Source: Mimachlamys varia (Eukaryota > Mollusca > Bivalvia > Pectinida > Pectinidae). From it: a stretch of DNA of 64,000 bases. The notes beneath the pieces were generated by a model. The model had not been told where the DNA came from and searched no databases. It was given only the letters and a program-made list of their open reading frames with translations. This document shows, one piece after another, positions 54,814-64,000 of this stretch (positions are counted from its first letter, which is position 1; the number at the start of each line of letters is the position of its first letter). Both the position numbers and the translations under genes were made by a program. Location of the stretch: assembly GCA_947623455.1 (NCBI GenBank), contig OX392541.1, forward strand, positions 11,784,719-11,848,718. The letters run 5' to 3'.

Positions 54814-57254
54814 CGTACAGGAATACATGTACTTGAAATTATATATTTTATAATATTTTGATATTTTTCACATTATTTTTGCGATAAAGTTAGATTGCCT
54901 ATACTAAAATGTTGTTTTTTTATTTCAAAATAATTTAAAACTTTCAATATGGCAATATTGCAAGCATATGTGTTGTTGGTTGAAGATTCTAATTGTGATA
55001 TGGCTGAATATAATTGTTTTGGCTTTTCATTAAGAGGCCAGAAAATGCAGTGCACGACCAAATCAAAACCCATTTTTCACTATGTGGTGTGTCTAAAATA
55101 ACAGAAATATTTTAACGATAGAAAAAATGTGAATCTAAACCGTAGTATACACTTTGTGAATGGTAGTCAATTTGCTAATGTGCTAGACTAGAACTGTAAT
55201 CCGTCCGGATAGTATTATCCGATATTTGGTTCTTAAAGTAGTACACTCCTTGTTTCAAGCGTAAGAAAGACCTGGTTTTTACAGATCAAAACAAACGCAT
55301 ACATTACACATGTGTAATCGTTAGGTTAAAGTCTAGAACGTTGACCATGCTGATATCTACAATGTGAGACCGTAGCAGACGGCATTCTACAGCATGTCTA
55401 GATCTCGTTATTGGTAATGTATTCCGTTTTTTAAACGTATATACATGTATTTGACAGTGCAGTGCATGTACTATATTTAGGCCGTATATATACTGTTGGC
55501 CGGCGCTTTGACGTATTTCTGTAATCGATGAACGCAACTAGTCAGCTGCCTTCTCGTGTATAGGGTTTTGTGTGTATGTACCGGTATATAAGCGTGCAGA
55601 TATACAAATGTACATTTACCCTATATCTATTGTTATAAAACGAGCAGACCAGCTGATGTGTCTACAACTGTAGAAATTGAGAGGTACATATCGCTTTACT
55701 AGCTCCAGCTAGAGGTTATTTCTCTTAAGATAGTCAAGCTGTTTAGGGTGTACATGTCTGACTAGAGCGGTCAAACTAAAATTATAAGCCATAGGAGAAA
55801 ATACACCGTATACGCATACTTGCCGGTTTTGGCCCTAAAATGTTGCATTATCAACTTTGGAATCTGCTTTACTGTTTTAAAGATCTGATAATTTCATCTG
55901 AAAGAAGAGCTCAAAAGAAGCCATTTAAAAGTGTTATATTTCCTTTGAATGTACCTGCATACATATTGTTTTTGTTTTCAATTCTGAGCACGCGTAATCT
56001 CCCCCATGGATTTCTTTTAAAAAGTTGGCAGGCATGTATACGCCATAGGATATTTTCGGCGCCATAGATAGATATACGTAGTTTATCTTCAAAATACATC
56101 GTTTAATTCCTTGAATGATGTATATTGCACCATCTGATGAAGTTTCATGGGGGAAAAGTGTACTATGTACAAAAAAACGATCTTATATATTGGTGTCTCT
56201 CGAACACTAAACAATACTTTAGTCAAGCAAGCATTAGATATACATGTAGGTCTTTCTTGGAACAAATAACTGATTTATTACAGTTATATATGTCATTGAT
56301 AAGTTATGGTTAAGTTTTAGTTTTTAAAAAATGTGTACTTTGTAAGAAAGTCGGTAAAATTACCGTGAGGTTCAAGTCTGAATCAAGGGGAGTAACTCGA
56401 ACTATACACCATACAGATATAAACTCTTTCTCTCCCTCTCTCTATACTATTTTTTATATTATTGGCAATCCTTTGGCGTATTTTCTCCGATAGAATGACA
56501 AATAAATATAGACAAAGACTATGTATTTATTTAAGTTCGAACCCCGATAGGGGCAGATTTTTAAAATACATATTTGATCCTTCCTTCTACACATCTGTTT
56601 TAGTAGTAAACTGTTCTAGGCCAGATTCCAAAATGTATTACAGTGTGGAAGAACAATCACTTGATGAGATAAATTATTATACCTCACTTTTATATAAAAT
56701 GACCTGATTGAATTAAACGTGATCACGTGGCATTGTATAAAAGAGATATTTCACCGAAATTGGAGCATTGGGGAAATAACTCCAAAAAAGAAATGACCTT
56801 TGGGGGAAATAACCATCGAGGAAAATAACCCCAGGGAAAAAACCCTTCGTGAGCCCCATGATTTCGTAGTCGAACGCGTCGGACCGGTAGTGGCAAGGTT
56901 TTGCAGGTCAACAGACAACGATGTTGCTGGTAATATTTATATGTTGATTATTTACAATTGTTTTTAGTTTTGTTCGGTATAATAAAATATGTATGGCCTT
57001 CTGTATCGGGACACATCATGAATTGTCTCTCTGGGATGGGTAAATTAAAATAAACATTCCCAGGGAGACAATTCTGGATGTATCATTTCACAAAGGGCCA
57101 TAATTGTTGGTTGTATTTGAAGTTGGTCGGCATAAAAACGAATAACATATTAAGCTCTGAAGAGCTTTTGACCGACATACATAGATAGATCATGTCAAAC
57201 AATTAAATTTGATGTGATTAATGTACATGTAGGTAGAAGCTATTTCAATTTTTG
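54814..57254. other. intergenic DNA with no recognised gene
   Basis: Short chance ORFs; a (CT)n stretch near 56428. A hairpin at about 57018-57076 pairs GAATTGTCTCTCTGGGA with TCCCAGGGAGACAATTC. No splice-bounded exon recognised. Confidence 0.4.
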
Positions 57255-57475
57255 CCGCAGTGGCCAAGTGGTTAAAGTGTTCCGACATTCTACCACTAGC
57301 CCTCCACATGTGGGTTGTGGGTTCGAATCCTACGTGGGGCAGTTGCCAGGTACTGACCGTAGGTCGGTGGTGTTTCTCCAGGTACTCCGGCTTCCCTCCA
57401 ACTCTCAAACCTGGCACGTCCTTAAATGACCCAAGCTGGCTGTTACAGGACTTCAAACAAAATAAACCAAACCAA
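57255..57475 (+). mobile_element. tRNA-derived SINE with Ser/Leu-type head
   Basis: GCAGTGGCCAAGTGGTTAAA (A box), GTGGGTTCGAATCCTACG (B box), then CAGGTACTGACCGTAGGTCG, TTTCTCCAGGTACTCCGGCT, and a tail AAACAAAATAAACCAAACC. Related fragments at 47520 and 52085. Shares the ..GGTACTCCGG.TTCC.. module with the SINE at 11809. Confidence 0.8.
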
Positions 57476-58214
57476 ATTTTGCAGGCAACACATTTACGTA
57501 CACAAGATTATTCTTGTGTTGTAATTGAGAATCACTGCCTGATTTTGTCGCCCCATTTTGGTACAACTTTTTGTTGGTTGATTGGTCGGGTAGACAAGAC
57601 TGGTCTAGATCTGCGAGTCATTTACGTATACTCACGTACACAACTGTCATGTTTGGTCTGTTCAAGAGTGTTTCAGAAACCGCTATGAGATGCCACATTG
57701 TTTAAATAAAAATAGGTTGTGCGATTTACGGCGGTACAGTACTGTTGACGATCCATTGATTATTACCAGTGGTTAAGTCGAAAATAATGTTTATCCTCGA
57801 CTGGATTGAAAACATGTAAATTTAACATTCTATCGCCGTTTAGTACATAAGTATTTATCGTAGAATATCAAAGTACAAGCAAAAAAGCATATGTGACACG
57901 ACCAGTATCTATGACAGGCTTAAGCTTGTGATTTCTAATGAGTGTAACCGGGTTATTTCTTTGTGTATTTCAATGTGAAAAAAAGTTATCATTGTTGTGT
58001 ATATATGTAAATATTATTATGTACATACATGAAGATGAGGTCAGCGCGCGCCCACGGGTGACGAAATAAGAAGATAGAACTTGCTAGAACAGAGGTAATC
58101 TACATTTTACTTGAAATACAGATGTTGATTTAAGAAACCCATCGTGAATGTCTATTGTTGGGTGACACTAACTGAGCACTGTAATTACATTTCAAACACA
58201 GCTAGATGTTGTTA
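57476..58214. other. intergenic DNA, nothing recognised
   Basis: No exon or repeat relationship identified. Confidence 0.35.
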
Positions 58215-58589
58215 CAATCTGATTAAAATACAGATCCTTATTCTCACTCCGTTTTACAAGGTTCTGACAACCATAAGAGGTCACGTTTCAGATGACCTTT
58301 GTCACCTCTTTACGTAACACTAAAATAATTTTCCATTTACCTGTCATCTTGCAGCAAGCCATTTCGTCACATAATTCCACATGAACTTTTCGGTGACGAA
58401 ATGACTAAACCGATAAATGCGAATTTGCAAGCTTTGTCGCCTCAAAATTTCACTGTCAAGATTCTGAAAGTAGTAATTTGATTGGCTAATGCAAAAGGTC
58501 ATCGGGACATGACCCCCTATGGCTCTTAATACAGCAGACAGAAGTTTACGGAACGGCGCGGGGATCAAGATATGATTTTAATCAGATTG
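58215..58589. mobile_element. CAATCTGATT-type MITE, complete copy (375 bp)
   Basis: CAATCTGATTAAAATACAGA ... TATGATTTTAATCAGATTG with the same interior as 17558-17959 (ACTGTCAAGATTCTGAAAGT; GTTTACGGAACGGCGCGG). Confidence 0.8.
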
Positions 58590-58635
58590 AAAACACATGT
58601 TACATATCAGAAAATGAAAAATAACCACCATTACA

Positions 58636-58729
58636 CATCGTCGGAAACCCACGGTACACTTCTCTGATGTTGCACACACGATATTCACGGGTCAGACATT
58701 TACAAGTGTACCGTGGATTTCCGACGATG
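58636..58729. repeat. short foldback sequence
   Basis: CATCGTCGGAAACCCACGGT ACACTT at the left pairs with AAGTGTACCGTGGATTTCCG ACGATG at the right; 26-bp arms, ~42-bp loop. Confidence 0.75.
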
Positions 58730-58804
58730 CAATTACAGAGTTGGCTAGCAACAATATCGACGTCACGTCTGAATGAACAACCTTGAATGTGTAAAAAATA
58801 TAGT

Positions 58805-59215
58805 ACCTAAAAGCGACTATACTTCGTGCAAATGTGTTAATTGACAATGCTTTGGGTAAATGTGTGAATCAACTCCTTAAATCGACAATATTCTTGACAA
58901 ATGTTTGAATTACTGCATAAAGTCGACAATGTTCCGGGTAAATGTTTAAAATTTATGATAACGAAAAATCGGCAATGTTCCGAACGAATCGATTACCTAC
59001 AATTGACAATGTTTCGGATAAATGTGTAAATAAACTCTTTAAATCGACAGTATTCATGATAAATGTTTAAATGACTGCATAAAGTCTAGTATGTTCCGGG
59101 TAAATATATAAATAATAACCAAAAGCAGGCAATGTGCCGACCGGATCGATTACCTAAAATCGACAATGTTCCAGGTAAAGATGTAAAATGTTGGCTTAAA
59201 TCGGCAGTGTTTCGG
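58805..59215. repeat. degenerate tandem repeat, ~160-bp higher-order unit
   Basis: ATCGACAATATTCTTGACAA (58881) and ATCGACAGTATTCATGATAA (59043) mark equivalent points, as do TCGATTACCTACAATTGACA and TCGATTACCTAAAATCGACA. Each unit is itself built of ~40-45-base variants of CGACAATGTTCCGGGTAAAT. Confidence 0.7.
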
Positions 59216-60299
59216 ACAGCTTTCCTACCGTGCTAACCAGACTCGTGTCATCAGCACACGTGTAACGGGAAGGGGAGTTGTTTACTTTCCTCCGGGATAC
59301 GTGCAAACTCCAAGCTTCTGGATCAACAGTCGGACCTGTTACATGTACATGTATCCACAGTTGCTTGAGCTTACATACAAAATTGTGGGATAGTACAGGG
59401 ATCAATCTACGTGCGAGTCCTGAGTCCAGTCCTCATAATATTATGAACGGACTCATCGAAATTCTGGAAATTTTTCAATTTAACATTGTGGGACCCATAG
59501 TTTTCCGCAATATTTACAAACAGGACCCATGAAAATAAATTGAAAATTGATTGCTGATGGTACCTTGTTTATTTGCAAAATTATCAAAGTTTTAAAAATT
59601 TGAAAATGTCATTTGATAGTGATTAAGCTAATCACATTTTGAGCAACTGGGCCCAGATGTAAGCGTTAAGCGTAATTAAGCTTAGAGAGTAGAAGTTAGC
59701 ATAATTACGGTGAGAACGCACTATTGGAGTATCAAAGATTTCGAAAGGAGGACCACGGAAACGCTATTTAATTTCCAAATCCTATGCGGTTGAAATTAAT
59801 ATGCATTTTTGAGGTGGATAAAACAAATATCTATACGATATTGGTTCCGTTGGGCGGTATTACCTATCAGATATTTGCTATGATAAAACGGAATGGCTAT
59901 AATATATGTATAATATATCTCTTTCATTTCACAATATGTATACTTGCATGTACAATAATAATTTAATATGTTTGTTTCGCTATATATTGGTTTTATTTCC
60001 TGTTATGTAAATATGTTTGCATTTGATTTGCTTCCTAGTTTGATATGTTTGCACGATAAAGATTAAATTGGGTATTGTTAGTATCTCTGTAACATATGTT
60101 GGTGGTATAATGATGTGTATGTAAATGAAAAATGTATCAAGTAAAATGAGAGAGTTATTCTAGAGAGATATAACAAATTTAAAATGTCATAAAATATCAA
60201 TATGGAATAAATTAAACATGAATGATATAAACAGAAACTGTGTTTTTCATTTTCTGTACAACAATTATGAAACCGGTTATATACAGGATCACTCTTGTT
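59216..60299. other. intergenic DNA, nothing recognised
   Basis: No splice-bounded exon or shared repeat seen; strongly A+T-rich after 59500. Confidence 0.35.
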
Positions 60300-60465
60300 A
60301 GCCCGGATGTTAGCGCACGTGGGTCTGAAAATGGAAGAAACGCACCAGAGAAAATCATAGTGGTCGAGTACCAACGTGTTTGGGCATGCGCAGATGACTT
60401 AATCGAACCCCGGTCGCCTTTGTGAAAGACGACTATGGTATACACTACGCCATCCGACCACATGA
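60300..60465 (-). mobile_element. SINE relative of the 11809 family
   Basis: Minus strand GTGGTCGGATGGCGTAGTG (A box), GACCGGGGTTCGATT (B box), and near the 3' end ACATCCGGGCTAACAAGAGT, as in the 11809 SINE (ACATCCGAGCCAACAAGAGT). Confidence 0.65.
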
Positions 60466-60869
60466 ATATAGCTTAAACAAAACAAAACAAAAACGCCTGA
60501 GCACAAAAACCATGCTTGAGCATGAGAAAGCTCTCGAACACGACTTCTTTTACAGTCAATCGTGAGATTTACATCTATCAAGTCCAATTAATTTTCATAG
60601 CATGTTTCTATCTATATATGTATCCGAGAGTTGCAAACATTGCACATCCCTGTCATGTCAATTCGTTACCAGACAAATGGCGGACGATTCGGGAACGGTT
60701 TACTACTCACAGTCTTCAGGGGAGAGAACTTAATAGTACATGAAGGTCGATGGACTCAAATGGGTTAAGCGGCACAAACGCGATCCTTGTCAACGTGGAA
60801 ATGTGGGAATTTGTGTTTTAAATTAACACGGATTGGTCAAGACTTCAGTTCGTATTGTAGTATAGAGAT

Positions 60870-61400
60870 ATTTAGAGAATACCGAAGCGTCAACAAAACC
60901 ATAATCTGAACTCAAAATCGATTGAAGTAGGGGCAAAATATGAACAAAAGGGAAAGATTTAGATAGAAGCACCTGCAAAAGATAATAAGACTATGTTCCG
61001 TATTCATGAAACCGTTCTTATACTCAAACATGTATTTTGTGCTCAAGTCCTTTTTCTTATTCCGGCTATAATTCATCAAAAAAAAGGCTCTTATTTTGTC
61101 AAAGTTTTGGTGAAACATCGAAGATTCATGAAGCCGAATGCTGTTTTCAATATTAGCCATTGACTTTTTGTTCATTCACATTTTCTATATGAATTTCAAG
61201 AAAGCTGGCTTGAGCACAGAATCCATGTTTGAGCACAAGAACGGTTTCATGAATACGGGCCCATATGTTTCCGAGGAGTAACATCTTCTGCTTCAATGAC
61301 GACACCCACCATGTAATTATAAATCATCGTCACATCTAAGTAAAAAGTCAAACCGGTCTTTAAAGGACATCCAATGGACAGAGTAAAGGTGTCTTTTTCT
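60870..61400 (-). mobile_element. Penelope-like 3' UTR interrupted by a MITE
   Basis: Terminus GAATACCGAAGCGTCAACAA at 60877, UTR up to ~60998. It resumes at ~61262 with TTTCCGAGGAGTAACATCTT and CTGCTTCAATGACGACACCC. The intervening 61000-61262 is a separate element. Confidence 0.7.
61000..61262. mobile_element. MITE with GGGCCCGTATTCATGAAAC terminus
   Basis: CCGTATTCATGAAACCGTTC at the left mirrors GAACGGTTTCATGAATACGG at the right. Subterminal repeats AAACATG...TTTTGTGCTCAAG / CTTGAGCACAGAATCCATGT. The 'GGGCCCGTATTCA' end resembles PIF/Harbinger-type termini. A lone end is at 1548 and a fragment near 60495. Confidence 0.7.
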
Positions 61401-61483
61401 AAACAGGTATCCTTTATACAGAGGTCAATTATTTAGTAAATTGCACTGATTTGGCCTATTGAGCATGTCCTGTCCTTTATATA

Positions 61484-61982
61484 CAGTAACGTGCCAAAAG
61501 TCTTTAATTTTTTTGATTTTGCTATATATTCCTTGTATTTCTAACTTTTTCAATGAATTATTGTGACTTTGTTTATGGATGGATGTTGACCATTTTTTGT
61601 CATTTTTGGTATAGACATTTACAAGGTTTCCTCTCATAACATTTATTTAATTTTCCGTTGTGTATTTATGGAGCTATACAAAATTACCTACACTGCTAAT
61701 TTCCGTGTGACGCCATTTTTCTATATAACGTTACCAAAATGACGTCAAAATGGCGCCCCGAAAATTGGATGTTGTAAATAAATTATGATTTCTCTGGTCA
61801 TACATAACGGAACACAGTGAAAATATTATGAGATGAAACAGTAAACTATTCTCTATGAGTACACAAAATTTATTAAAAATAATCCATTAACGAAGTTAGG
61901 AAAATTTATTGAAAAAAGTTGGAAATACAAAGAATATATAGCAAAATAAAAAAAATATTGAAAGACTTTTGACACGTGACTG
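61484..61982. mobile_element. Tc1/mariner-type MITE, copy 2 (499 bp)
   Basis: CAGTAACGTGCCAAAAGTCT at the left after TA, AAGACTTTTGACACGTGACTG at the right, ~80-bp inverted ends as in 21662-22134. Confidence 0.75.
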
Positions 61983-62469
61983 AAAATGTGTTCTTTATCA
62001 TAGGTTTGGTTGACTGTAATTTCTTATCGTGATAGCGTAAACTATGCAATGATACGGCTCCGACATCACTAGCTTCTAAATATAGATTCTGTCGTTTAAC
62101 ATCATGACAGAAATCAATAACTCAATCATGCAGAAGTACACCTAGAACACAACGGTATGTTCGCTTATTCAGAGCAGCCGTTTGGTCTGTTTTCGGAAGA
62201 AATATTTTCAGGTATTAATCTCGGCAGACCTGCAAATGTTTATGCAGGCCTTACAAGGCTTAGTCAAGGCTTGTATGAAAACAGCAACAGAGAACTGGGT
62301 CGAATCTATTTCATTAAGGAACAGGTTTGATTTGACCATTTGGATCTCGATGATCGAAAGTGACTCCATGTACATGGATATATATGGTACAAAGATTTGT
62401 AGAACGGTAGACGATATACTACGCTTAAAAAGGTCGTTTTCGGTATTTGGGACACTAGAAATGATGGTC

Positions 62470-62605
62470 GTTGGTCGCGTCAGACAGGTTGTCGCTTAAT
62501 TCAGGTCATTTATATAGTGAATTTCGTTTGGGGAAATATTACGGTCACATATGACAGGAAGTCGCTTTATACAGGTGGCTGTAAAGCAGGTTTGATTGTA
62601 CATAT
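62470..62605. mobile_element. fragment of a mariner-type repeat end
   Basis: GTCAGACAGGTTGTCGCTTA, ACAGGAAGTCGCTTTATACA and GCTGTAAAGCAGGTTTGATTG look like the subterminal repeats and end of a TA-type MITE; the opposite end is not visible. The ORF over 62182-62499 is judged non-genic because its tail is this repeat. Confidence 0.4.
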
Positions 62606-62814
62606 TTAAAAGATAACTTATGTGATTACAAACCGGCGTCAGCATAGAAAAACGGGAACGATCATGTTTGTGTTCTATGTCTTATTACTGTAATAGCTAT
62701 GAAAGTATGCTCATGATAAGTCAAGCATAGCTACGAAGGCAGGAAATAATCATATACGTAGCTTTGGCCCTGTAACTAGCAACATTTTCACGATTAAATT
62801 GATTTCTTTACAGA

Positions 62815-63536
62815 TTTCCGTTGGACATTTCATTAACACAGCAATGCGAAGCCTAATGTCTGACGATTGAGTATGGAGGAGAACGTCACACGAAAGTCGG
62901 CCCCTCCTGATGGAGGCTGGGGTTGGATTGTGGTGCTAGGTTTGTGAATTTGTAACATATAATACCCCCGCAAATGGCAACAATCATTGAAAAATTCACC
63001 AAATTTCGACCGATTTTAAGGGAGTTATGGCCCTTTATGCAACATAAATTGTCCGCAAAACTCCATGTGCTATAATTATATAACTAAGACAGAAATTTCG
63101 ATGTGATTATCAGTATATTATGTAGTTGTGTTTCGGCATTTTATTTTCATATTTCAACCCCGACTTAAATTGTAATCTTTTTTTGAGGGAGTTACGGCCG
63201 TTTAAAAAAAAATTAATCGAATGCGTACCACTTTCTGTCATGTTCGTTTTTACAACACTTACAATGTATAAAGCTAGAGATGTCACCTCATATCAACCTT
63301 GTTAGCCCGGATGTTTTATCAGATTGGTTTTTCTAGATTCCTCGTACATTTTGGTGCAACTTTTCTTGATTATGTGTCTTGTTTTCTTTCAGGATTTTTC
63401 GGAAGCACCTTTGTGATGGTGGGAACAGCTAAGTCATTCGGAATCCTCCTACAAGAACTTGTTGTGTACTTCGATACGAATGTAGCCACAGTAGCCGGAA
63501 TCATGGGAGTAGAGGGCATAGTGTTTACCATAACAG
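62815..63536 (+). CDS. SLC16 / monocarboxylate transporter-like paralogue, 5' part (continues past window end)
   Basis: Exon with 5' UTR 62815-62939 (acceptor TTTCTTTACAG|, ATG at 62873) and exon 63393-63536. The joined start MEENVTRKSAPPDGGWGWIV VLG carries the exact family signature DGGWGW. It is followed by TM1 (STFVMVGTAKSFGILLQELV) and TM2 start (TVAGIMGVEGIVFTIT). Both introns are phase 1; the second sits at the same protein position as intron 2 of gene 1, while the first, right after VVLG, is absent from gene 1. Substrate unknown. The first intron shows a polypyrimidine acceptor TTGTTTTCTTTCAG|; the next exon lies beyond 64000. No frameshift seen. Confidence 0.85.
62873..62939 (+). CDS. 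SLC16 gene 2, first coding exon
   Basis: 22 codons plus one base; donor GTGCTAG|GTTTGT, a weak but usable donor. Start chosen as first ATG heading the signature-bearing frame. Confidence 0.85.
63393..63536 (+). CDS. SLC16 gene 2, second coding exon
   Basis: 144 bases, phase 1 to phase 1, donor ATAACAG|GTATTC. Encodes membrane segment 1 and the start of 2. Confidence 0.85.
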
Positions 63537-63577
63537 GTATTCTAAAAACTTATCTCGTGGACATTATTTAAAATTTA

Positions 63578-64000
63578 TCTATTACTAAATTTAAAAGGTG
63601 CAACATATGTGTGTGTTAGGTCATCTTTAATGATAGGGGGTGGCAGACTCTGCTGGTGGATTGTGTTTTAGTCACCTAGGTTTGCTGGAACATCCATAGC
63701 CACAGTTAATCTCATTTGAGTAGTAGCACGGTACATGATATACACATTTTCGTAGTTTTCGATTTGAAATTATACAGAGCTAGTTTAATTTTACTTTTAA
63801 ATTCATAAATTAAAGGGGTTTTACGCACCTAACCATTCTGCTTATACAATTGTTCAGAAATTTTGGATTCCCACCTTTTGGCCCCTAGCATCACTGAAGA
63901 GTCCTAGGACGATGAAACAGCTGCATGGTGCAGTTTAATTCATTTTTTCGGTATACTGGATCTATTACTAAATTTAAAAGGTGCAGCACATATGTGTGTT
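63578..64000 (+). mobile_element. retrozyme-like repeat C (one unit, next unit running off the edge)
   Basis: TCTATTACTAAATTTAAAAGG at 63578 recurs at 63961, 383 bp apart. Same order of blocks as repeat B on the opposite strand, with the ribozyme motif ~310 bases into the unit. Lies in intron 2 of SLC16 gene 2, sense orientation. Confidence 0.75.
63888..63931 (+). ncRNA. degenerate hammerhead motif, copy C
   Basis: GCAUCA stem I, CUGAAGA, GUCC-UA-GGAC, then GAUGAAAC instead of GAAAC, C at the position that should be U16.1, and stem I return UGGUGC (six pairs with one G-U). Loop II is too short and the core is altered, so activity is doubtful. Confidence 0.5.

Noticed and set aside
62182..62499. 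105-codon plus-strand ORF upstream of SLC16 gene 2
   Set aside because: The C-terminal part is a repeat (GTCAGACAGGTTGTCGC); no supporting splice sites or conserved motif.

Overview
The window reads as nuclear DNA of a lophotrochozoan animal, most likely a bivalve mollusc. It is A+T-rich, genes are small exons with GT-AG introns, open frames are short, and most of the sequence is dispersed repeats: non-LTR and Penelope-like retroelements, tRNA-headed SINEs, many small inverted-repeat (MITE-like) elements and mini/microsatellites. A beta-trefoil ORF resembling the mytilectin lectins and retrozyme-like hammerhead repeats point the same way. Species and bivalve status are inference.

Real genes are sparse. 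(1) A complete seven-exon SLC16/monocarboxylate-transporter-like gene lies on the minus strand, 42044 to 32003; joining its exons gives an uninterrupted 497-residue protein. (2) The first two coding exons of a second SLC16 paralogue are on the plus strand (62873-62939, 63393-63536) and run off the right edge. (3) An unrecognised four-exon plus-strand gene (18007-27185) gives a 206-residue leaderless protein, tentatively beta-trefoil-like. (4) A 140-residue beta-trefoil lectin-like ORF (51567-51145, minus) has a ~2.3 kb array of ~150-bp copies of its own last subdomain behind it. (5) Candidate single exons of unknown genes sit at 379-496, 2986-3114 and 16029-16255, all minus.

Layout: 0-9.5 kb, candidate exons, foldback elements, TTAA-flanked MITEs and a triplet of tRNA-like repeats. 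10-17.9 kb, dense DNA-transposon debris, including a 2.5 kb element with ~300-bp inverted ends rich in TGACGTCA palindromes. 18-27 kb, gene 3 with introns swollen by nested insertions (TTAA MITE and Harbinger-like element inside one SINE; a decayed LINE with a MITE inside it). 27-29 kb, a Penelope-like element inside a MITE; at least a dozen 5'-truncated relatives occur across the window. 32-42 kb, SLC16 gene 1. 42-48 kb, Penelope fragments and SINEs. 48.8-51.6 kb, lectin and its array. 52-62 kb, repeats. 62.8-64 kb, SLC16 gene 2.

The most notable signal is three copies of a ~385-bp repeat carrying a hammerhead ribozyme motif, two with all core positions intact. All three are in sense orientation inside introns of the two SLC16 genes. 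Repeat length, one-and-a-bit-copy structure and ribozyme placement match animal retrozymes, and a Penelope-like reverse transcriptase is the suspected mobiliser of such elements.
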